A stretch of 15,740 nucleotides of DNA from UBA920 sp964424635 (lineage in GTDB: Bacteria > Patescibacteriota > Doudnabacteria > UBA920): NCBI GenBank assembly GCA_964424635.1, contig CAYRJC010000020.1:1-15740 (forward strand), written 5' to 3'. Below, piece after piece: positions 6,213 through 11,668 of this stretch. Position 1 is the stretch's first letter, and the number at the start of each line of letters is the position of its first letter. Under the pieces are notes generated by a model, which did no database searches, had not been told where the DNA came from, and saw nothing but the letters and a program-made list of their open reading frames with translations. The position numbers were made by a program, and so were the translations under genes.

Positions 6213-6349
6213 ATAAATAAAAATTTATTAATGGCGCTCGCGCCTTTAATGCTTTTTAATACCATTATTATTAAAGCTGCTTCTTTTACAGGAGAATTTT
6301 TAATTCTTTCAAAGTAAATTAACGGAGATATTGGTTTTATATCTTTCAT
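6209..6349 (-). CDS. 46-aa ORF translationally coupled to the VOC gene
   Basis: ATG at 6347-6349 follows a strong GGAGG SD (on + 6355-6359, read on the minus strand) at about five bases. The frame runs 46 codons and ends in TGA that overlaps the ATG of the VOC gene. The peptide starts MKDIKPISPLIYFERIK, then a helix with hydrophobic stretch AALIIMVLKS (about 24-33), and ends GASAINKFLFI. It is basic and could lie on the membrane. No family is recognised. It may be a real small protein or a leader whose translation loads ribosomes onto the VOC gene; the good SD and exact ATGA overlap make translation likely either way. Confidence 0.65.
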   Translation of the reverse strand: MKDIKPISPLIYFERIKNSPVKEAALIIMVLKSIKGASAINKFLFI

Positions 6350-6373
6350 GTTTTCCTCCAAATTTTTTAGTAA

Positions 6374-6411
6374 ATTACTTTGGTACATTCATATAAATGC
6401 ACTAAAGTAAT
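6374..6411. repeat. Long imperfect inverted repeat upstream of the 46-aa ORF
   Basis: ATTACTTTGGTACATT (6374-6389) and AATGCACTAAAGTAAT (6396-6411) are complementary at 14 of 16 positions (one of the two others is a wobble), with a 6-base loop. It lies between the stop of the SBP gene and the SD of the small ORF. No T-run follows on either strand, so it is not a standard terminator. It overlaps a poor extended -10 (TGATATTAC, minus strand, 6415-6407), which favours an operator or a stabilising stem-loop. Confidence 0.7.
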
Positions 6412-6441
6412 ATCACATTTTACACCCAATATTTTAGAATG

Positions 6442-8202
6442 TCAATTCCTGCTGAAAACCCGCTTTGTATCTAAATACCAATTGCGTAAATCGTAGAATC
6501 TTGTTGTCTCATCGGGAAGGCTATTAATACCAAATCCTTTTATTTGGTCAGAGATAGCGTAGGTATAAACTGATTGAACTAAAAAGATTGCTGGTAGATC
6601 TTGGCGAATAACATCGTGGATTTGTAGGTACTTAGCATCTCTTTCTGTTTTGTCGGTGCTGGCTCTGGCTTCGCTCATTAAACTATCCACTAGGTTATTA
6701 GAATAATTAGATAAATTTAAACCTGGCGACTTGGTTTGGCTAGAGTGCCAAAACACAAATGGATCTGGGTCTGCACCAAGTTTTTGAGCGAACAGCAGCA
6801 TGTCGTAATTGCGTGGTTTAATAACAGTTTCATTAAGCTCTTTAGTTGGTAATGTATTGAGCGTGATACTAACACCAATTTCTTTCCATTGCTCAATTAA
6901 AATCTCAGCACTGTGAACATTAATAGGGGAGTCGTTAGTTGCTAAAGTGAATTTTAATTCACTTGTACCCTTTTTACGAATATTCGTGGTGTTATCTAGT
7001 TTCCATCCAGCTTGCTCTAGTAAACTATTGGCACTTTCAATATCTTTATTTGATTCAAATGTGGGTAAGTTAGAAACATGCTGAGTCAGAATAGGACTAT
7101 CAATTAATAGGCCTTGGCCCTCAAAAATATCATTTAGTATTTTTAATTTATCTGTAGCGGTGTTTAGAGCTTTTCGTACCCTAACATCTCCTAAAGCTTT
7201 TTGCGAAGTATTCAAAAATACTGCCTGGTACTGAGGGAGAGGGGTTTGGTTGATTACCAAATTTTTGGCTGATTGTTTTATACTGATACGTTGTTCAAAT
7301 TGATTAAATCCAAAGCCATCAATCTGATTTCCTAACATAGCTTTGAGCAAGTCTTCGCTGTTATCGTAAAAATTAATTCGAACATTGTTTATGTATGCAG
7401 GGTGATCGAGGAAGGTCGGGGAAGATTCTAGGCTTAATGTTTGGATAGATCCCTCGCTGGTTTTTTTAACTTCCTTAATTTGGTAAGGACCACTGCCTAC
7501 AGCTTCTATGTTACCGATTGAATTAAGAAAATCGTTTGGAGAAATCTTACTCCAAACCACCTCACTTATAATAGGAAGGGTTAAATTATTTAGGAATGGC
7601 CCTGAAGCGCTTTTTAATTTGAAAATTACAGTGTGTTCATCTGGGGTTTCTACTGTGGTTGATAGCCAGTCATTGCGGCGGGGGCTGTTGTAGTCAGGGT
7701 TCTGCAAGGTTTTGATTGTAAATAGTACATCGCTGCTTGTAACTGGTAGTCCGTTATGCCAAGTCAGTCCAGTTTTAAGTTTTACAGAATAAGTTTTTCC
7801 ATCTTCAGAAATTTCTGGAAAGCCAGAAGCTAAGTCTGGGGTCACGTTTCCATTACCGTCAAATTTATAAAGTCCGGAATAAATTAAATTTACTAAAGAC
7901 TTGTCGGTATTACTAGTTGCGTATAATGGATTGATAAATCTAGGCTGACCAATGATTCCTTCTCTATATATTCCACCTTGGCTAGGAGCAACTGCAGTAT
8001 ATTTTTGTATATACTTAGCACTACTAAAAGCAAAACTTCCTAAGCTAATAAATAATAAAACAAAAAATATAATTTTTTCGCGTTTCCCCATTAATGAAAA
8101 AACTCTCCGTAATACGGAAAGTTTGATATAACGCAATGAACGTATTCCATTCAGAATACGTTTACTTTGAGGTAATATTGAATTATAAAAAAATGAATTC
8201 AC
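6442..8202 (-). CDS. Membrane-anchored peptide-binding protein of ABC transporter type (SBP_bac_5)
   Basis: A 586-aa extracytoplasmic solute-binding protein of the OppA/DppA class, which captures oligopeptides for an ABC importer; no permease or ATPase gene is in the window. Residues 1-43 are basic; one hydrophobic helix spans about 44-62 and no lipobox Cys follows, so it is an uncleaved anchor or an ordinary signal peptide. The family's first conserved block is GGIYREGIIGQPRFINPL (76-93), then NLIYSGLYKFDGNG, LKTGLTWHNGLPVTSSDVLFT and, near the C-terminus, the LPAIFLVQ region. The GTG start at 8202 has no SD; an ATG at residue 38 (8089-8091) is the alternative, but the basic stretch before the helix resembles that of related CPR proteins. 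It lies 17 bases behind secG and is likely co-transcribed. Confidence 0.9.
   Translation of the reverse strand: MNSFFYNSILPQSKRILNGIRSLRYIKLSVLRRVFSLMGKREKIIFFVLLFISLGSFAFSSAKYIQKYTAVAPSQGGIYREGIIGQPRFINPLYATSNTDKSLVNLIYSGLYKFDGNGNVTPDLASGFPEISEDGKTYSVKLKTGLTWHNGLPVTSSDVLFTIKTLQNPDYNSPRRNDWLSTTVETPDEHTVIFKLKSASGPFLNNLTLPIISEVVWSKISPNDFLNSIGNIEAVGSGPYQIKEVKKTSEGSIQTLSLESSPTFLDHPAYINNVRINFYDNSEDLLKAMLGNQIDGFGFNQFEQRISIKQSAKNLVINQTPLPQYQAVFLNTSQKALGDVRVRKALNTATDKLKILNDIFEGQGLLIDSPILTQHVSNLPTFESNKDIESANSLLEQAGWKLDNTTNIRKKGTSELKFTLATNDSPINVHSAEILIEQWKEIGVSITLNTLPTKELNETVIKPRNYDMLLFAQKLGADPDPFVFWHSSQTKSPGLNLSNYSNNLVDSLMSEARASTDKTERDAKYLQIHDVIRQDLPAIFLVQSVYTYAISDQIKGFGINSLPDETTRFYDLRNWYLDTKRVFSRN
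8097..8162 (-). promoter_or_regulatory. Two tandem hairpins at the 5' end of the SBP gene, the second terminator-like
   Basis: On the minus strand, AACGTATTC/GAATACGTT (8162-8154 with 8147-8139) forms nine perfect pairs with a six-base loop. Fifteen bases later AACTTTCCG/CGGAGAGTT (8123-8115 with 8109-8101) forms nine pairs with a TATTA loop, followed by T to 8097, making six T in a row. The second looks like an intrinsic terminator and lies just before the internal ATG at 8091. Both are inside the reading frame if GTG 8202 is the start. Confidence 0.5.
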
Positions 8203-8219
8203 GAGGATTTTGAAAAACT

Positions 8220-8447
8220 TTACTTACCTAGTAAAACAATCGTCAGGCTAAGACCAGCGAAGAGTACTCCAAGAATAATGGTAAGAAAAAATAACCATTT
8301 ATCAGAGCCTCGGCGAGTAGTAACAACTCCACCTCCACCAAAGATATTTGATAATCCAGCAGACTTATTTTGTAAAGTTACGCTGATAATAAGCGCAACC
8401 ATTACGACCATATCAATAATTGTTAGAATATACGAAAGATTTTTCAT
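8220..8447 (-). CDS. secG: Protein-export translocase subunit SecG
   Basis: SecG is the small integral membrane subunit of SecYEG and assists protein export. The 75-aa product has two membrane helices (about 6-24 and 51-72) separated by the diagnostic loop LQNKSAGLSNIFGGGG (25-40), followed by RRGSDKWL. Length and topology match the family. ATG at 8445-8447 is preceded by an A+T-rich leader of about 19 bases without SD, driven by a perfect consensus promoter. The peptide-binding SBP gene follows after 17 bases, suggesting a two-gene transcript in which both products act at the membrane. Confidence 0.95.
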   Translation of the reverse strand: MKNLSYILTIIDMVVMVALIISVTLQNKSAGLSNIFGGGGVVTTRRGSDKWLFFLTIILGVLFAGLSLTIVLLGK

Positions 8448-8472
8448 AAAATATTTTAAATTTAGCTTTGTT

Positions 8473-8501
8473 ATTATAATAATATCAGACTATTGTGTCA
8501 A
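8473..8501 (-). promoter_or_regulatory. Consensus promoter of secG
   Basis: Minus strand: TTGACA (8501-8496), 17-base spacer, TATAAT (8478-8473). Predicted start near 8466, about 19 bases before the secG ATG. Both hexamers are perfect. Confidence 0.85.
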
Positions 8502-8558
8502 TTACGGGATGAATCTGAGGAAATCAAAAACAACTATGGTTTTTATGAGCGCTATAGG

Positions 8559-8578
8559 TATTCGAAAGATATTCGAAA
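8559..8578. repeat. Tandem TATTCGAAA repeat between uvrC and secG
   Basis: TATTCGAAA at 8559-8567 and 8570-8578, an 11-base period, each holding the palindrome TTCGAA. It lies about 58 bases upstream of the secG -35. It could be a regulator site on one DNA face; otherwise I see nothing in the 8448-8615 gap beyond the promoter. Confidence 0.4.
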
Positions 8579-8615
8579 TTCTGTTCAGTGGAAATTAGTC
8601 AGAGCGGATGTAAAA

Positions 8616-10433
8616 TTATAAATATTTTTTAATCTGCTCAGCTTTTACCTTTCCAATTAATTTTTCTAATTCTTCCATCGGTGTATGCTTGATTTGATCA
8701 ACAGTGCCGATTTTTTGTTTGAGAAGTTTTTTAGTTTTTGGCCCAATTCCAGGAATACTATCTAGAGCGGACTTAACTGCCTGCTTACTGCGAAGACTTT
8801 TATGGAAAGTAATTCCAAATCTATGAGCTTCGTCTCTTAGACGTTGAAGCATTTGTAGTACGGGGTTGTCATGCGAAAGTATTATTGGAGTTGAATTGTG
8901 CGGTAAAAATATTTCTTCAATCCGTTTTGCTAAACCAATAACTGGAATCTGTAAATTTTTTTTCTTCAAAATATCTACCACTATAGCTAATTGTCCTTTA
9001 CCTCCATCTATTACTAATAGATCAGGGATTGGCCAGGCATCTAGTTCGTTTTCTGGATTGATTCGAGAAAGGCGACGCTCTAGCATTTCATTCATCATCG
9101 CAAAATCATCAGGAGTGTTTTTGCGGGTAATTTTGAATTTACGATATTCGGATTTTGCTGGCTGACCATCTTTAATTACCACCATACTTCCTACGGGGTT
9201 TGTTCCTTGGGTGTTGCTAATATCGTAACCTTCTATTCGCCGTGGAGTGTTGGCGAGTTTCAGTAAGTTTTTTAACTCTTCTAGAGTTTGCTTGATCGCG
9301 TCTATGTTGGTAGCTTGGTTTCTTTGCCATTTCAGTAAAAATTGTTCAGCATTAACTTTCCCTAGATTGATTAATTTTAATTTTGGTCCCCTAGAAGGCT
9401 GACTTATATTTATATTTTTTTTGCTACGTGATAATAACAATTTTTTTATAATATCAGAGTCTTCAATTTTGGATTGCGTATAAATTTCGCTCGGTAGGTC
9501 TGTAGTTTCGGTGTAGTAGTTTTCCAAAAAACTTTGAGTAATTGCTTGAGCCCTGAAATCTGGATTAAATCCTAAAATATTATCAAATATAAATTGTTCA
9601 TTATCTTTTAGTTTGCCCTCACGAACTTTAAATAAGTTAACCGCAGCAGATAGGTCGTTGCAAAACACCGAAACAAAGTCCCACGAAACTTTTTTTGCAA
9701 ACATGGTAATTTGTTTTTCGTCTAAAATCTGAATTGCTTGGAATTGATCCCTTAATCTGGCTGCTAATTCAAACTTTTTTGCTTTTGCTGCTCGCTGCAT
9801 TTGCAGTCTTAACTCTTTTTTTATAGGGCTAGTTTGCCCAGAAAGAAATAGACTAATTCGGTTTAATTGTTGGTTATATTCTTCTAAGGTAACTTCACCA
9901 ATACAAACTCCTGGGCAGCGATGTAAAAAATAATAAAAACATGGCCTTTTGCCAATTTGAGTATTAGAACAGTATGGAAATATTTTTCGCGTTAGGTCTA
10001 GAGTTTGGCGAATTTTTTTTCCAGATGAATATGGACCAAAAAACTTAGCTCCTCTTGTGGTATCTATTTTGCGGGCATATGTGATCTGAGGAATTTGAGT
10101 AGATGTAAAATCGATTTTTATAAAAGCATAGTTTTTGTCGTCGCGCAGCATAATATTGTATGCCGGCATATGTTCCTTAATTAAAGTATTTTCTAAGAAT
10201 AAACTTTCTAATTCGGTCTCTACTATTATATAGTCGAAGTCAGTGCTTTCTGCCATTAGGTAGGGGAGTTGGGGACGAGTATCATGACCGCTAAAATATT
10301 GGCTAAGTCTGGATCGGAGGTTTTTAGCTTTGCCTACATATAAAACTCCTCCATTTTTATCGAGGAATTTATAAACACCCGGCTTACGCGGAACATCTTT
10401 AAGTTTATCTTTTAGCTTATAGACTTGACTCAT
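8616..10433 (-). CDS. uvrC: Excinuclease ABC subunit C
   Basis: UvrC makes the two incisions around DNA damage after UvrA and UvrB have located it. The 605-aa protein has the full layout: N-terminal GIY-YIG nuclease (GVY 19-21, YVG 32-34, R42); four cysteines C155, C165, C173 and C177, spaced as in the cluster reported to bind Fe-S in E. coli UvrC; a UVR segment near 203-240 (KAKKFELAARLRDQ) that contacts UvrB; the RNase H-like nuclease with D404 (GYDISN), D476 (VIDGGKGQ) and H537 (DEAHRF); and C-terminal helix-hairpin-helix repeats (SIPGIGPKTKKLL onward). The ATG at 10431-10433 has no SD, and TATAAT lies six bases upstream, predicting a leaderless mRNA. Its promoter shares DNA with that of the divergent membrane gene. 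Confidence 0.98.
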   Translation of the reverse strand: MSQVYKLKDKLKDVPRKPGVYKFLDKNGGVLYVGKAKNLRSRLSQYFSGHDTRPQLPYLMAESTDFDYIIVETELESLFLENTLIKEHMPAYNIMLRDDKNYAFIKIDFTSTQIPQITYARKIDTTRGAKFFGPYSSGKKIRQTLDLTRKIFPYCSNTQIGKRPCFYYFLHRCPGVCIGEVTLEEYNQQLNRISLFLSGQTSPIKKELRLQMQRAAKAKKFELAARLRDQFQAIQILDEKQITMFAKKVSWDFVSVFCNDLSAAVNLFKVREGKLKDNEQFIFDNILGFNPDFRAQAITQSFLENYYTETTDLPSEIYTQSKIEDSDIIKKLLLSRSKKNINISQPSRGPKLKLINLGKVNAEQFLLKWQRNQATNIDAIKQTLEELKNLLKLANTPRRIEGYDISNTQGTNPVGSMVVIKDGQPAKSEYRKFKITRKNTPDDFAMMNEMLERRLSRINPENELDAWPIPDLLVIDGGKGQLAIVVDILKKKNLQIPVIGLAKRIEEIFLPHNSTPIILSHDNPVLQMLQRLRDEAHRFGITFHKSLRSKQAVKSALDSIPGIGPKTKKLLKQKIGTVDQIKHTPMEELEKLIGKVKAEQIKKYL

Positions 10434-10453
10434 AAGGATATTATAGCTATAAT
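10425..10453 (+). promoter_or_regulatory. Consensus promoter of the 163-aa membrane gene, overlapping uvrC
   Basis: TTGACT (10425-10430), 17-base spacer, TATAAT (10448-10453). The -35 lies in uvrC codons 2-3 and the uvrC start codon is in the spacer. Predicted start near 10460; SD AGGAGG follows at 10476-10481. Confidence 0.85.
10440..10445 (-). promoter_or_regulatory. -10 box of a probable leaderless uvrC promoter
   Basis: Minus-strand TATAAT six bases before the uvrC ATG. It forms one half of the 14-base palindrome ATTATAGCTATAAT (10440-10453), the other half being the + strand -10. No good minus-strand -35 is visible. Confidence 0.65.
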
Positions 10454-10486
10454 GCTATGTTTAGGAAATTAGTTTAGGAGGAAATT

Positions 10487-10978
10487 ATGTATAAAACATT
10501 AACGAACAAGCAATTGATGAAAAGAGTTTGGTTTTCATTTGGAATTTTTATGGCTGGGCTATTGCTCCATGTTGTATCGGTAAGATTTTTGAAATATCAA
10601 ATTGGCGAACTTTTGGCAGTATGGGTTGATGGTTTTATTCAAACTGGCATTACCATAGGGTCGCTTCATTATTTACTCTGGCTTTACTGCAAGGTAGATG
10701 AATATCAGCAGTCTGGAAAGGAAAAATATAATAGAACTAATTTTTTAGTTTGCGGGGTAGTATCTCTTGTTTTCTGGGTAATGTTTATTGTTCATATAGT
10801 TGCTTGGTATAATGGTTCCTCATTGCTTTCTAAAAGTGGATGGATGTTGTTTATTTATTCCACTGTGATGATTATAGTTTTTACTTTGTTTAATACTTTT
10901 TTTGTTTATCTTAAAACAGAATCAATTTTTAAGATTGACGGAGACGACCTTGATTTGGAATTAGAAAAAGAGGAATAA
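10487..10978 (+). CDS. Orphan four-helix membrane protein, 163 aa
   Basis: Not a family I recognise. ATG at 10487 lies 5 bases after AGGAGG (10476-10481). Four hydrophobic helices are visible at about residues 15-35, 47-68, 86-107 and 119-141, with a short basic N-terminus, a hydrophilic loop (VDEYQQSGKEKYNR, 70-83) and a strongly acidic cytoplasmic-type tail (DGDDLDLELEKEE, 151-163). Even helix number places both ends on the same side. It has its own consensus promoter and terminator, and its promoter collides with that of uvrC, so its expression and that of uvrC may be inversely linked. The next gene downstream is another orphan membrane protein with the same layout of control sites. Coding is well supported; role unknown. 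Confidence 0.8.
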   Translation: MYKTLTNKQLMKRVWFSFGIFMAGLLLHVVSVRFLKYQIGELLAVWVDGFIQTGITIGSLHYLLWLYCKVDEYQQSGKEKYNRTNFLVCGVVSLVFWVMFIVHIVAWYNGSSLLSKSGWMLFIYSTVMIIVFTLFNTFFVYLKTESIFKIDGDDLDLELEKEE

Positions 10979-11047
10979 CACAAAATGTTTGGGAAATCAT
11001 TTAAAATTTTTACAAAGCTTTTGGTTTTGATAAAGTTTGTTTCTCTG

Positions 11048-11072
11048 AAAGAGACTAATCAGTCTCTTTTTT
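11048..11072 (+). terminator. Intrinsic terminator after the 163-aa gene
   Basis: AAAGAGACT (11048-11056) pairs with AGTCTCTTT (11061-11069) over loop AATC; T-run 11067-11072. Its core stem is nearly the same as that of the next terminator at 11602. Confidence 0.88.
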
Positions 11073-11087
11073 ATTTTTAACATCACC

Positions 11088-11116
11088 TTGACTTTTCTTT
11101 TAGTGGTCGGTATATT
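11088..11116 (+). promoter_or_regulatory. Sigma70-type promoter of the 144-aa membrane gene
   Basis: TTGACT (11088-11093), 17-base spacer, TATATT (11111-11116). Predicted start near 11123; SD AGGAGG at 11133-11138. Confidence 0.8.
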
Positions 11117-11143
11117 GTTGGGTTGGTAATAGAGGAGGAAAAT

Positions 11144-11578
11144 ATGAGTTATAAGAAACAGATAGAGAAAAATGAAAAAAATATACGTAGTTTGTTTATT
11201 ACGCAGTGGGTAGTTGTTATTGTCGGCTTGCTAATTTTATTACTAGGGTCGTATTATTGGCCCAAGTATAATCCAGTTTATATCTTAATAGTATTTTTTT
11301 GCGCAGCTTCCGCTATCATTTGCGGTATGATACGAAAATATACCCAAGAAGTAATGGAGATAACAAGGAATGCAAAAGTTCAATCACTTTTACAGTCATT
11401 CAATTCTATGCGGTTTGATACGAGGTTTCGTGCGCAGGATCTTGATCAGCTGACTATTGAAGAATTTTTAGCGAGCTTGCAGGAAAGCTATGATCCAGCT
11501 TGTTATAAAATTTTAGGTATTAACAAAGACCAGGAAGGAGAGGTGTTAATACAAAAATTATCTTCGATTACAGAATAG
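11144..11578 (+). CDS. Orphan two-helix membrane protein, 144 aa
   Basis: Not recognised. The frame is open from TTG at 11123, but ATG at 11144 is the start: AGGAGG at 11133-11138 is spaced 5 bases from it, and the transcript is predicted to begin about 11123. The product has a basic/Glu-rich N-terminus (residues 1-15), two adjacent hydrophobic helices (about 20-37 and 44-63) joined by a short YYWPKYNP loop, and a soluble C-terminal domain of about 80 residues that is largely helical (EVMEITRNAKVQSLLQSF; then DLDQLTIEEFLASL). The topology puts both ends inside, with the C-terminal domain in the cytoplasm. It is a single-gene unit between two terminators with almost identical stems, directly ahead of uvrA. 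Confidence 0.8.
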   Translation: MSYKKQIEKNEKNIRSLFITQWVVVIVGLLILLLGSYYWPKYNPVYILIVFFCAASAIICGMIRKYTQEVMEITRNAKVQSLLQSFNSMRFDTRFRAQDLDQLTIEEFLASLQESYDPACYKILGINKDQEGEVLIQKLSSITE

Positions 11579-11601
11579 TGTGTTCTTTATGAATTTTATT
11601 T

Positions 11602-11627
11602 AAGAGACTTGATAAGTCTCTTTTTTT
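11602..11627 (+). terminator. Intrinsic terminator after the 144-aa gene
   Basis: AAGAGACTT (11602-11610) pairs with AAGTCTCTT (11614-11622) over a 3-base loop, then a T-run to 11627. It isolates uvrA from the orphan gene upstream. Confidence 0.88.
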
Positions 11628-11651
11628 ATGGTAGCGTTATTAAAGTTCTAG

Positions 11652-11660
11652 TATTATATA
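11652..11660 (+). promoter_or_regulatory. -10 region of a probable leaderless uvrA promoter
   Basis: TATTATATA offers a -10 at 11652-11657 or 11655-11660, 8-11 bases before the ATG at 11669. No SD precedes that ATG and no clear -35 is seen. Confidence 0.5.
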
Positions 11661-11668
11661 ACACTTCA

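Noticed and set aside
6232..6246. GC-rich palindrome GGCGCTCGCGCC as a terminator
   Set aside because: It encodes Gly-Ala-Ser-Ala codons inside the coupled 46-aa ORF, the loop is too tight and no proper T-run follows on either strand.
8278..8598. Open frame of about 106 codons on the + strand across secG
   Set aside because: It lies opposite secG, whose two helices and loop motif are certain, and has no SD or promoter.
10985..11080. 31-codon ORF after the 163-aa membrane gene
   Set aside because: It runs through the whole terminator stem and T-run, its only SD-like bases are 11 away, and it would not be fully transcribed.
11609..11668. Upstream TTG start adding 20 residues to UvrA
   Set aside because: The TTG lies inside the preceding terminator hairpin and the extra residues are not UvrA-like; the -10 at 11652-11660 supports ATG 11669.
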